From assembly GCA_030760725.1 (NCBI GenBank), contig JASWHV010000010.1, forward strand, positions 34,105,760 through 34,169,759: 64,000 nt of DNA, read 5' to 3'. Below are positions 20,016-30,319 of this stretch, one piece after another (position 1 is the stretch's first letter; every line of letters begins with the position of its first letter). Both the position numbers and the translations under genes were made by a program. The stretch is from Neostapfia colusana (taxonomy: Eukaryota > Streptophyta > Magnoliopsida > Poales > Poaceae). The notes below the pieces were generated by a model. It was not told the DNA's origin and made no database searches. It saw nothing but the letters and a program-made list of their open reading frames with translations.

Positions 20016-22546
20016 CTATTTGCTGTCCAGGCCCCCGGCTACCCAGGTGGTCTGGGCAGCATCGGCGCCCACTTGGACGACCTTCAGGGGGACTTCGCCC
20101 TCATCGAGGGGTTGCACACGGGGTGCTGAGGTCGAGGCACGGTGGCGTGCACTTGGGTGGAGCTGGCCCGGCTCTGCACCACCAGGGGCTGGTGCTCGGG
20201 CTGTTGCAAGTGCTTGGAGCTTCTCCAAGGCTGACAGTGCAGCAGTGTGGTCTCCACGAATCTTGAGGATGCCTGTTGGTGTAGGCATCTTCAAGACGAG
20301 GTAGCCGTAGTGGCTACCACCATAAATCGGTACAGGGCTGGCCTGCCAATTATGGCGTTGAAGGGGAGGTCGATCTCCGCCACATCGAACAGAATGTACT
20401 CTGCTCGATAGCTGTCCGGTGCCCCAAAGGTCACCGGAAGGCTGATGTTGCCATAGGGAACGACTTATCCCGGCCCTACCCCTGAGAACGGGCTCGATGG
20501 GGTGAGCTTGGCCATCGGGATCTGCAGCTTCTGGAAAGCTGCGCGGCTGATGAGGTTCAGCCCAGCCCCGCCATCTACCAGAACGTGGTACATCCTCACG
20601 TTGGCGATGGTGGGTGCTACCAAGAGCAGTATCTGGCTGGCCCCAGCCATGTTCCTGGGGCAGTCGGTGGCATCGAAGCTGATGGGGGTTCCCATCCACT
20701 TGAGGTGCGGCGCGGCACTTTGGAGAGGAGCCACCGATGCTACTGCTCGGCGCAGAGTCTTGACTGCGCTTCTTGACGAGGGGTCAGAGGACCCGCCGTA
20801 GATGACGTAGAGCGTCTTCCGGCGCTCGTCGTCGCTGGAGCTGGAGTCCTCATGGTTGTGCACCGCCTTCACGGCGCGCTGAGGCTCCTGGAACTCCGCC
20901 TGGTGGTCGACGTTGTCCTGGGTGTCGACCTTATGCTTGCCCTCCCTTTGATGGAAGGGAGGGGCGTCAGCACGCGGTTGCTTCCCCTTGCGGAAGCGCT
21001 CCACGAGCTTCTGAATCTCCCGGCACTCAGCAGCAGTATGGCTGCTGGTGTTGTGCACGGGGCACGGCTCGCCTTGGTCACCATCTGGAGCCGGTGACTA
21101 TCGCTGCCTCTTGTCGGGGCGTGGCCCCCGAGTTCCACTAGGTGCTGCTGCTGCAGCAACGGGAGCTGCGGTCAGTGGCTTCATCTTGCCACTGCCCCGG
21201 TTCTTGATCTTCTTGCTGCTTCCATGGGAAGCAGCACCAGATCCGGGCTGTCCTCCTGATTCGGAGGCTGGCTGTGAGTGCCAGTTCCGCCCTTCTGCTG
21301 CCCTGGCGCACTTGTCTGCCAGGCTGAAGAGCTCTGAGATGTTGCGAACTTCTCTGGTCACGAGCTTCTCGAGCATCTTCTTGTCCCGTACACCCTGCCG
21401 GAACACCACCACCACAGAGGCATTTTGGATGTGCGGGATGGTGTTCTGTACCTGGGAGAACCGCTGGATGAAGGAGCGAAGCGTCTCTCCAGGCTGTTGT
21501 TGGATGGCGTGGAGGTCGAGCTCCGTGCCAGGCCGGGTGTAGGAGCTGCCGAAGTTTGCAGTGAACTGCTGACAGAGCTCTCCCCAGGAGGTTATGGAAC
21601 CCTGGGGGAGATTCATGAGCCAAGACCGAGCTGGGCCGGTCAAGGCGATGGGGAAGTAGTTGGCTATGACGGACTCATCCCCTCCTGCAGCAAGGATGGC
21701 GGTGGAGTAGATCTGGAGGAACTCCGCCGGGTTGACGCTGCCGTCGTACTTCTCAGGCAGGTGCGGCCGGAACTTGCGCGCCCACTTCGCGAAGCGAAGA
21801 TGTGGCGCCAGGGCCGCACATCCTGCTCCTGTTGCTGCAGGTGTTGGTGCCACGAACGCTTGGTTCGCTGTTGGCACTGTGTACCCCGGTATGGGAAAGG
21901 CTGTGCCATAGACCGGGGGCACCATTTGCAGGGCATATGGCTGGGGCATATGCTGCGTGGCGTATGCCTGGGGCAGAGATCGCGTAGCGAACGTCTGCGG
22001 CTCAGGCTGGGTCGAGGCGGTTGACATGCTGTCGCCGGCCTCTTGGTTGCGACGCCTTTCTCGCCATCGCTCGATGACCACTCGGGCATCCTTTCCCAGG
22101 TGGCGTCGTTCTAGCTCCGACCTCAGGTCCGCCGATGGGAGCCTGGTGGAGCGGGAGTCTGCCGTCTGCCCGTCAACCGTTGGTGTGCGCATCAGCGACA
22201 CAGCCGGTTGACTGGGACGCCGTCCCCGCCGAAGTTGAGGGTTGGTGGCGGCGACAACGAGACGGTCTATGTCACGAATCCACTGCTGGGTCGCTGACTG
22301 AGGCGCGTCCCCAGCAGGTGGATTGCGCAGTAGTGCTCGTGCCATAGCTAGTGCACTCCCGTGGGAGACACTCAGCACTGCAGTGGATCTTGGGCTCGCT
22401 GGAGTCGGTGCTGCCAGAGTCGGCTGCTGGCTTCCAGCTTGCACCAACACACTCCGTCCTGAGTGTGTCGAGACGTAGTCTCCGCTGGTAACCGTTTGTC
22501 ATGAACAAGGGCAGGGAGAGCTTGCCGCTGAAGGAAGCTTCGTCAT
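20016..22546 (-). pseudogene. Gag-protease of D
   Basis: Starts at a minus-strand ATG at 22546. The main open frame (22450-21098) carries an Arg-rich segment, the capsid-like block FRPHLPEKYDGSVNPAEFLQ and GQLCQ-like RNA-binding context. A stop near 21098 and a frame change separate it from the zinc-knuckle-like CPVHNTSSHTAAEC and the protease (VDGGAGLNLIS), which ends with a stop at 20465 and continues in another frame to the TAG at 20016-20018. In B the same protein is one open frame of 848 codons, so D has at least three inactivating changes. The TAG at 20016 is shared with B and followed in frame by RT. Confidence 0.85.
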
Positions 22547-22582
22547 CTTCGTCGGCGAAAGCTCGTCGCGCAAGGGAAAAAC

Positions 22583-22600
22583 CCCCTACCTGGCGCGCCA
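22583..22600 (-). other. Primer binding site of D
   Basis: TGGCGCGCCAGGTAGGGG on the minus strand, two bases from the LTR. Eighteen bases beginning with TGG suit pairing with a tRNA 3' end. Shared by A, B and E with few changes. Confidence 0.8.
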
Positions 22601-22602
22601 AA

Positions 22603-23420
22603 TGTCGAAGTGTGTTGTTGACACTTCCCCCGGGCCTGCTCTGGGCAGCCCGCGGAGGTTCTTTTTTGGAGGGGCTAGTCACTCACGGAGAGCTTACGCG
22701 TTAGGGACGATGGAAGGAGAAGCTTGACACAGGGATTTTTACGTGGTTCAGGCCGCCGGAGCGTAAAACCCTACGTCCACGGTGAGCAGAGATGCTCGTT
22801 GTATTGCTTGGTGCTCAGAACGGGAGTTCTGAGCTTGGCGATGACCTGAGTGCTGGGGTGCGAATGGCTCAGGTGTGAACCCTGCGTGAGAGTGTGTAAA
22901 AGGCCGAACCCTTGCTAACGTCACCTACCCGAGCCTTTTATAGTCCAAGGCTCGGGCAGCTTACAAGGTGGGCTCGGGACCTGACAGGTGGTCCTGGGGA
23001 GATTGCCTGCCATCTATCGTATCTGCAGTTACACCGGTAGTTGTCTCTGGCGAGGGCTTCTGAGTCTTTGTTCTGCCGCCCTGCCCATGCCGCAAGCTAG
23101 TCGTAGTGGCTGGTGATGGCAGGGGCGTCAGAGGATGTCTTGCCGCTGTGTTTATTGGCGTACAGCCTCTGACGCGACGCGCCAGTCTTCACTGCGACGT
23201 GACTGGGCGCAACGGCACCTGACAGAGGCGTGCTCCGCGACTCCGCGCCTTGAGAAGGCGTGGGTCTTGAATACCTTGTACGGGCAAGGTATGGCGCGTC
23301 TTTACTCTTGCTGCCTAGCGCACGGGACAGGCAGCGCTGCTCTGCTGGCCACATGGCGGGCCCGGAGCTCTCCTCTGAGGAGAGAGAGGTCCGGCCCCGC
23401 TGGACACGTGGAGCCTTCGG
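22603..23420 (-). repeat. Single LTR of D, U3 part deleted
   Basis: It starts TGTCGAAGTG and matches the inner 820 bp of C's 3' LTR in reverse, with a TATA hairpin at 22928-22956. It stops at GAGCCTTCGG, where the 3' region of D begins. About 500 bp of U3 and the polypurine tract region are missing. Confidence 0.85.
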
Positions 23421-24832
23421 TATCTCTTCTTTTTTGCTTTTGTTGAGTCTGTAGTCCAGCTCATGGAGCTTTGACTGAATGGATAGACTCCTTATTATTG
23501 CGTCTGTTCCTTATCTTCTCCTTGGCTTGACCTGCCCGAGTCCTTAGCTCCACAAGGAACTCATAGGCCTTCACCAATCTTGAAGTCTTGCACAGACGCC
23601 TTCCTCGGGTCCTTATCATGTTAAGGGCCCAAGGGGTCTTCCGGGCTCGCCCCATGAGGACGGGGGAGGTCCGGATCTGCTGACCACGTGGCGGGCCCGG
23701 AGCTCTTCTGAGGAGAGGGTGGTCCGGCCCCACGGGACACGTGGAGCCTTCAGAGCTCGCCTCAGCGGAGGGGGCGGGGTCCGGTTCTGCTGGCCACATG
23801 GCGGGCCCGGGGCTATCCTCTGAGGAGAGGGGAGCTCCGGTCCCGCTGGTACACGTGGGGCCTTCGGAGCGCGCCCCTGCGGAGGGAGCAGGGTCCGGTT
23901 CCTCTGGTCTTGAGTTGGAGTTGTCGGGAGCTCCGGTCTCTTCCTGTGCGGTCCCCGTAGTGGCCCCCTGGTAGGCGTGGCCAATGGTTTGGGCACTCCT
24001 ACCATACTCCTGCGGGGGGAGCTAAAGCCAGGAGGTCCTGCACACAAATAGAGGAACCGTAATTCTCCTTGGGGCTCTCCCTTCCCTTTCTCATAGTCTT
24101 ATTTGGCATATGGTGCTAGTCCGGTATACGGTGCCTGGGTACTTCAGTGCACCCGGCACAGGGGGTCCGCCTCCCTCCGAGGTCAGGGTACAACCGTCCG
24201 TCCCCCAGGACTGGACTGTAACGCTGGTGGGGCAGGGTGCACAGGCTTCCGGTACGGAACCAGGCAAAGCAAACTGTGCTCCCCTGGACCTCCGAAGAGC
24301 AGGGTGCACATGCTTTGGGTCGAAACTAGGCAAAGCAGACTACGCACCCCAGGCTCCCCTTGCACAGCACAGGTTTTTCCTGGGGGTGACCAACTGACGT
24401 TGCAGCACCCGACTGGGGGAGGCCCGAAAGGCCCCCTGGCCATCGGCAGGTACCTCAAGTGCCACCGCCTTCGGTAGGATAGCAAATGCTGACTATGGCT
24501 GAGAGTGGGAAGGGAGAGCTAAATGTACGGTGAGCATACACAAAGAGTGCGGTCATAAAAATTAATGCGTAATTTAGATGAGCACAGGGGTAAGAGTGTG
24601 GTAGGACAGGTTTCTTTCCATATAAATATCCATAGGGGGAAGGCAGGCTAAAAATGCAGACAACGACCCGCCCCATTAAGAAGGGAAGCAAGACTCTACA
24701 CGCTTAGGGTCGGAACCAGGCCAAGCTGAAACGTAGTTATGGACCGTCCCCTGGGACTTAGCTGCTCCGAGAACTGTTCCCAGACTCAGTGGGATTTATT
24801 ACAGAAAGAAAAAGAACTGTCCTACTACTGCT
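23421..24832 (-). other. 3' untranslated region of D
   Basis: Matches B's region 35560-36537 in order, including CACGTG-containing LTR-like repeats (about 23640-23910) and AT-rich sequence next to the integrase stop. The antisense ORF seen in C is absent. ORFs here have no recognisable product. Confidence 0.7.
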
Positions 24833-25777
24833 CTAGGGATAAAACTTACGGAGGTGTTCTATGTTCCAAGGGTTCGGGAGCGGATTCCCATCCTCGGTCG
24901 AAAGGCGTACGCATCTGGGGTGGCAAACTTTCGTGACTCGGAAGGGGCCTTCCCAGCTAGGGGAGAGTTTGTTGGCCCCTTCGCTAGAAAGTATGCGCCG
25001 CAGTACCAGGTCACCTTATTGCAGCTCCCAGACACGCACGAACCTTTGGTGGTAGCAGCGGAGCATCTGCCGGTACCGTGCGTTGCGGAGCGCCGCGTGT
25101 AATCGACTCGTCGACGAGGTCGATGTCTTCACGCCGGAGGTTGTCCTGCGTGGCTTTGTCGTAAGCTCGGACACGGAGAGACCCCATGGTGATCTCCGGG
25201 GGAAGCACAGCTTCAGCCCCGTACACCATGAAGAAGGGTGTCTCTCCGGTGGGCCGGCTTTGGGATGTCCGGTTAGCCCATAGCGTGCTTGGAAGCTCAT
25301 CCACCCACTTGGCACCATGTTTCTTCAAGCTGGCATAGGTGCGAGTCTTGAGGCCCCGAAGGATCTCGGCGTTGGCCCTCTCGACTTGTCCATTGCTCTT
25401 TGGGTGAGCAATGGAGGCATAGCACACCTGGATGCCGAGGTCTTCGCAGTAGTCTTGGAATGCTGCGCTGGTGAACTGGGTCCCGTTATCGGTGATGATT
25501 CTGTTCGGAACCCCGAACCGGCAGACAATTGACTTGATAAACTTGACTGCGGATTGCTTGTTGATGGTGACGACGGGTGTAGCTTCCGGCCACTTGGTGA
25601 ACTTGTCGATTGCGACATAGAGATACCGGAATCCCCCGACGGCTTTGGCGAATGGTCCCAGGATGTCCAACCCCCATACGGCGAATGGCCACGAGGGCGG
25701 GATCATTTGATCCGCCTGAGCCGGTGTGTGGATCTGCTTGGCATGGAACTGGCACGCCTTGCAGCTCTCGACCAGCT
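24833..25777 (-). pseudogene. Integrase of D: catalytic core and C-terminus
   Basis: The minus strand reads LVESCKACQFH (second half of the zinc finger), WGLDILGPF, IITDNGTQF and SNGQVERANAEIL, the D, D, E catalytic set. The frame of 231 codons is lost near 25090, and the C-terminal tail up to the stop at 24833-24835 lies in other frames. Integrase would cut target DNA and join element ends in the nucleus. The piece starts within a few bases of the point where D's other part stopped (17350), which shows the permutation. Confidence 0.85.
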
Positions 25778-25795
25778 GGCCGCACGGGCGACTGC

Positions 25796-27212
25796 CTAAG
25801 AGTCCCCGGACTCCCGCTGGAACCTAGAGGCTACGAGGGCGGCCATGTCCCTGACTTCGGCCCTGGCAACTTCCTCCCGCTCGGCGACGGGGCCCAGTCT
25901 CACCGGCTCCAGAGAGAAGGAAGTGTCTTGACTCCGGAAGCATGCCAGCACGTGCGTAGCGACCTCCTTCACCAGGCCCCGTCCCTCCGCATCACGCTCG
26001 TCGGCGATCACAGCTTCGAGCCTGCCCAGCTTGGCGCCGATGGACTCAAGCGCCGGGATTGCCTCAGCCACCTCCTGCGCCGGAGCCTCCGTCCTCACTG
26101 GGCTGAAACCAAGGGGAACCAAGGCGGACCCTGCCTCACCGACAAAGCTCCAGACCGCTAAGCCTGGAGCTTCTCCACCTCTTGGCGGGCCGCCAGCTCA
26201 CGATCCAGCGTCGCCTGGTGCTCCCGGGAGGTCTGCTCCTCCCTCGCAGCAACAGCCGACTCCTGAAGCCACAGCTCCTCGGCCCGGGCCTTCAGCTTGC
26301 CCTTGCTGGCCTCCAGCCGCGCGGCGAGTTTCTTATCCTCGGCCGCCACATCGCGCTCTCGATCCGTGACGGCACACTCACGACGCGCCACCTGCAACCG
26401 CAGCTCCTCCATGACAGTGGAGCGCGCCTCGGTCCTAGCGTGAGCTTCGTGGGTCTCCTGGCGGAGCCGCCCGGTCTCAGAGCCCAGGCGGTCGACGGCC
26501 CTCTTCTGAGCGTCGAGCAGCGCCTCCATGGCATCAAGCCTCAACTGACTCGAGTCGAGCTCTGCCCTAGCCTCCTGGGTCCGCTGCTTCAGGAGATGCC
26601 CCAGGTGAGGAGGCAATCCCTCTCTCCAGCCAGCACCTCCCGCTTTCGCTCTAGGGCGGCCTGGACCTTCCGAACGCCATCCTGGGCAAGCCCCAAGGCG
26701 TCTGCTAGGGGTAGTGGGGCAGCGGAGGCCGAAGCCGCGCCCCCAACCTCCTCCATCACGTCCTCGACCGGTGGAGATGCCGGTGCCCTGGCAACCGAGA
26801 TGAGGCGCCGATCTGGGGAAGCCGGAGGGCCAGTAGCTGCACCCGCAGCTGCCCCTCCAGCCTCAGCACCGGAGGGCCGGGCGCCACCAGCCGGCTTCGC
26901 CGAGCCCTCGACAGCCACTGGCTTCCGAGTTGATGAAGGGGGACGAGCGGGTGCTGCCGCCGCCACCGCGGGGGATGGTCCCGCCGGCACAGAAGAAGCC
27001 TCTGCCGACTTGGGGGGTGTCGGAGGCGCCGCAGCTCCCGGACGCTGCGGCAGAGAACCCCCGCTAGCCGGAGATGGCCGGGCAACAGACTCGTCCCTGG
27101 CAGCCGATGAGTCCCTACCGACATAAGAAGCTCCCAGGCTAAGAAAGGAGAAAAGAACGCTAGTTCTAAATCCGGAAGGAACAAAACTTACCGATGGACG
27201 TGAGCGCTCCAA
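25796..27212 (-). pseudogene. Antisense ORF region of C: Ala/Pro-rich and coiled-coil part
   Basis: Three minus-strand frames follow each other: an Ala/Pro/Ser-rich segment (27212-26589), a strongly heptad-patterned, Glu/Arg/Leu-rich coiled coil of about 150 residues (26616-26158), and a 108-codon C-terminal piece (26122-25796) with alternating Leu and Glu. They seem to continue the ORF at 28803. A short intron-like gap (GTAAGT at 27191 to CTTTCTTAG at 27139, 53 bases) may join exons, though that is short for a plant intron. The order of a globular N-terminus, low-complexity middle and coiled coil agrees with the putative gypsy-type transposon proteins annotated widely in grasses. The frame is broken at two or more places. 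Confidence 0.6.
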
Positions 27213-27681
27213 CAGGCATGGAGCCCCGACTTCCCAGCCGGGACAGAACCACCGGAGCCTGCCGCTGGCGCCTGCGCCTGCGCCACAGGTACCCGGACTG
27301 GCGGAGTAGGAGGCAGAGCAGTAGGGCCCCCGTCAGTGGCGCCCCTAGCACTGCTCGCTGATCTGGCTCCTGAGGCCCGGGGCACCTGCGCCCCCGGATG
27401 AGTCCCAGCGCTGCTCCTTCCGGCGCCGCTGCCTGCCGAGCCTGCAGCCGGGACGCTCGCTGGCTGGGGCGCCTGAGCCCTCCGCTCACCCCCGGGCATC
27501 GCCCCACCAGCGTTCCTCCATGAAGCTCCTCCACTTGAAGAAGTAAGGCGGGACGCCCGGAGCTCCTCGGACCGTCGCTGTCTGAGAGGAGCCCCGCCGG
27601 AACTAGAGACCCGAGGTCTCTTTGGGTCGCCGCCCGATGAACCAGCGCCTCCGGGAGATGGGCGCAAGGGTACCTGGTCCC

Positions 27682-28803
27682 CTAACTCGGCGCAAACGAC
27701 GCCCTTGGAGGGGACCGGGCACGTTTCTTCTCCGGCTTCCCGGGGGCCGGCTGCTTTCCCTTCCCATTGTCGACGGTCCGAGCTCCGTCGACCCTCGGTG
27801 CGGGTTGGGCAGTAGCTGACGCCTCGCACTCTGCCCCAGAGCGCTCGACCCCGGGGATCGAGATACCCCGGAAGGCATACCCAACAAGACGCACCGCGAT
27901 CCCGATGTCGTCCAGGTTCGACATCTTCCGCAGCAACTCTACCCTCCACTGCGGCTCCAAGAAGAGGGGAGTGCAAGAGACCGGAAAAGTTAGGTCACCG
28001 CCGGTGACGAAGTCGCCGCTCACCCTGGCCACTATCTCGTACAACACCTCCTCAGATGGGTCGGAGCCGAGACCCGTCTCCATCCTGGTGCAGTTGTGCT
28101 CGCCGGTGTAGTACCACGCCGGGCGGTTTCGTTGTTGCAAGGGCACAATATGGCGTGATAGGAAGTCTATCACCACCATCAGGGACGTCAGCCCCTCGTT
28201 GGCCAGGAACCAGATCCGCTCCAAGACCGGCGCGTACTCCGGCTCCAGCTCCGGGATCTCCTCCCAGAAGCGACGCTCGGTGGTCGGGCCGGCAGTTGGC
28301 AGCTGCAGGCGATCATGCTCGTCGGTCTGCACGATCACCCAGTTCTCCCACCTCGCCACGCCGAAAGGTAGAAGGTACCCAGAGGCCTTCGGATCCTTGC
28401 AGCGATGCTGGAAGTAGTACGCCCCCAGCTGATTCTTCGAGCTGCGCCTGGTCGTCCGCAACACGAAGAAGTAGCAGAAGAGTGTCACTGAAGCGCGCAC
28501 CCCCATGAACATCTTGCAGAAGTGCACGAAGACAGCAGCCATCGCGAAGGAGTTGGGGAAGAGATGATGGAGCTGGAGACCGTACGTCTCCAGCAGCATC
28601 ATGAAGAAGGAAGAAATTGGCGGGACAAACCCTGCCCTGGCGTAGGCGGTGAAGAAGACTATATCCCCCTTCTCCAGGAGCAGGGGGAGAGATCCCTGCC
28701 AGAGCCAGTGCTTCTTCTCCTCCGCGTGCCAGCCCAGCAGTCTGCGCACTGTCCCGAGCTCGACCTGTCGGGTAGAGCGCGGCAGAGGCAAGTTGGAAGC
28801 CAT
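27682..28803 (-). CDS. Antisense extra ORF of C, putative gypsy-type transposon protein N-terminus
   Basis: An open frame of 373 codons starts with ATG at 28803 and runs opposite to element C, between the place of pol and the 3' LTR. It carries LLETYGLQLHHLFPNS, a Phe/Ala-rich helix and VTLFCYFFVLRTTRR, which I recognise as the N-terminal domain of the putative gypsy-type transposon family (PF04195). It ends in a basic, Pro-rich tail, and the coding sense seems to shift frame near 27700 and go on in the Ala/Gly-rich frame to 27188. Extra antisense ORFs between pol and 3' LTR are known in the Tat lineage; their function is not known. A TATA-like box lies about 115 bp upstream of the ATG. The frame is longer than expected by chance and more intact than D next to it. 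Confidence 0.75.
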   Translation of the reverse strand: MASNLPLPRSTRQVELGTVRRLLGWHAEEKKHWLWQGSLPLLLEKGDIVFFTAYARAGFVPPISSFFMMLLETYGLQLHHLFPNSFAMAAVFVHFCKMFMGVRASVTLFCYFFVLRTTRRSSKNQLGAYYFQHRCKDPKASGYLLPFGVARWENWVIVQTDEHDRLQLPTAGPTTERRFWEEIPELEPEYAPVLERIWFLANEGLTSLMVVIDFLSRHIVPLQQRNRPAWYYTGEHNCTRMETGLGSDPSEEVLYEIVARVSGDFVTGGDLTFPVSCTPLFLEPQWRVELLRKMSNLDDIGIAVRLVGYAFRGISIPGVERSGAECEASATAQPAPRVDGARTVDNGKGKQPAPGKPEKKRARSPPRASFAPS

Positions 28804-28911
28804 GGCCGGCGGGAGTTCAAGAACAAGGAAGACAAGGGCGTTAGAGCTCGAAGGAACAAGGAATATTCAAGCACAGGGAAGTGTGAAGGGAAGCCACAAT
28901 GCGGGCGAGAT

Positions 28912-28925
28912 CCCCTTTTAAACTT
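28912..28925 (-). promoter_or_regulatory. TATA-like box for the antisense ORF of C
   Basis: On the minus strand AAGTTTAAAAGGGG lies about 115 bp before the ATG at 28803. B has CTTATAAGGC in the same position on its antisense strand (34952-34958), 48 bp before ATGGCTCTTAACC. Position conserved, sequence changed. Confidence 0.45.
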
Positions 28926-29307
28926 CCCAGGCACGATTCAAAGCGATTCGATATCCTTTGAATACGCTGCTTGGGACAACCGCTTCAGCTCCAAGACCAA
29001 GTGTTGATGACAAGTGGACCCAATCCGTCCAGCAGAAGCGGTCGGCCAAGAAGTCAGTCTCTCAAGAAGAAGGGCCGGCAGGATGCTTCGGCGGTTCCCG
29101 AAAAGGCACTGCGACGTACAGAAGTGGGAGCCTTGGGAACCGCCACAGTAAAAGCAGCCATCAAGTGGGGCACACGCTCCCACGATCCCGCGACTGTTCG
29201 TGCTCCGGCAATGGTCAATGCAGCTCTTCGAGAAGGTGCGCGGAGCGGAAGAGATGGTGTCCCGACCTCAGGCTCGTTATATCCCCCGAGATGGGCCCGG
29301 GGGCCAC
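28926..29307 (+). other. 3' end of C's internal region with polypurine tract
   Basis: It aligns with B's 34531-34920 read in reverse (blocks CGGCGGTTCCCGAA, GTTCGTGCTCCGGCA). It ends CCCCGAGATGGGCCCGGGGGCCAC directly before the LTR. The purine-rich part GATGGGCCCGGGGG is the likely plus-strand primer. The same tract abuts the LTRs of A, B and F. Confidence 0.75.
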
Positions 29308-29394
29308 TGTCGGTACCCTCAATATGGGGTACCCCCGCGCACAGGGGAAACTGCCTAAGGACCTCGTCCCTCTCCGCGGGGAGAGCTCCGAGGG

Positions 29395-29900
29395 TGCCAC
29401 GTGTCCAGCGGGGCCGGACCTCCCTCTCCTCAGAGGAGAGCTCCAGGCCCGCCATGTGGCCAACCGAGCCGGACCTCCCCCCTCCGCGGGGAGAGCACCG
29501 AAGGCTCCACGTGTCCAGTGGGGCCGGATTCCCCTCTCCTTAGAGGAGAGCTCCGGGACCGCCACGTGGTAAGCAGAGCTGGACCTCCCCCCTCCGCGGG
29601 GAGAGCTCCGAAGGCTCCACGTGTCCAGCGGGGCCGGACCTCCCTCTCCTCAGAGGAGGGCTCCGGGCCCACCACGTGGTCAGCAGAGCCGGACCTCCCC
29701 CCTCCGCGGGGAGAGCTCTGAACGCTCCACGTGTCCAGCGGGGCCGGACCTCCCTCTCCTCAGAGGAGGGCTCCGGGCCCGCCACGTGGTCAGCAGAGCC
29801 GACCTCCCCCTCCACGGGGAGAGCTCCGAAGGCTCCACGTGTCCAGCGGGGCCGGACCTCCCTCTCCTCAGAGGAGAGCTCTGGGCCCGCCATGTGGCGG
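29395..29900 (+). repeat. Tandem array of about 110-bp units, each with CACGTG sites
   Basis: About four and a half units. Each unit has CCACGTGTCC and, half a unit later, CCACGTGGTC, with short GC-rich palindromes between them (CTCCTCAGAGGAG, CCGCGGGGAGAG). At least eight exact CACGTG cores lie within about 450 bp of U3. CACGTG is the G-box core bound by plant bZIP and bHLH factors. Confidence 0.85.
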
Positions 29901-30290
29901 GCAGAGCAGCACTGCCTGCCCCCGTGCGGTAGGCAGCAAGAGTAAATACGCGCCATACCTTGCCCGTACAAGGTATTCAAGACCCGCGCCTTCCCAAGGC
30001 GTGGAGACGTGGAGCACGCCTCTGTCGGGTGCCGTTGCGCCCAGTCACGTCGCAGTAAAGACTGCCTCGCCGCGTCAGAGGCTGTACGCCAATAAACACA
30101 GCAACAAGACATCCCGTGCCGCCCCTGCCATCACCAGCCGCTAAGACTAGCTTGCGGCATGGGCAGGGTGGCAGAACGAAGACTCAGAAGCCCTCGCCAG
30201 AGACAACTACCGGCGTAACTGCAGATACAATAGATGGCAGGAAATCTCCCCGGGACCACCTGTCGGGTCCCGGGCCCACCTTGTAAGCCG

Positions 30291-30319
30291 CCCGAGCCTT
30301 GGACTATAAAAGGCTCGGG
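30291..30319 (+). promoter_or_regulatory. TATA box enclosed in a 10-bp inverted repeat (C LTR)
   Basis: Arms CCCGAGCCTT and AAGGCTCGGG pair perfectly around a 9-base loop containing TATAA; TATAAAA spans 30305-30311. Equivalent sites: 962-990 (E), 22928-22956 (D), 32360-32388 and 51271-51299 (A), 43055-43083 (B), 60237-60262 (F). Confidence 0.85.

Larger units (their letters stand above)
17350..25777 (-). mobile_element. Element D: circularly permuted, single-LTR Tat copy inside C
   Basis: Reading the minus strand from 25777, the order is integrase core and C-terminus, 3' untranslated region, LTR, primer binding site, gag, protease, RT, RNase H, integrase zinc-finger start. An ordinary element (B) runs LTR, gag, protease, RT, RNase H, integrase, 3' region, LTR. 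The two outer ends of D correspond to points only about 7 bp apart in B's integrase gene (near 37486). D is thus a full turn of the element opened at one point, with one LTR instead of two. The LTR/3' region junction at 23420 carries a deletion. D's LTR is of the same subfamily as C's but in opposite orientation. Confidence 0.8.
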
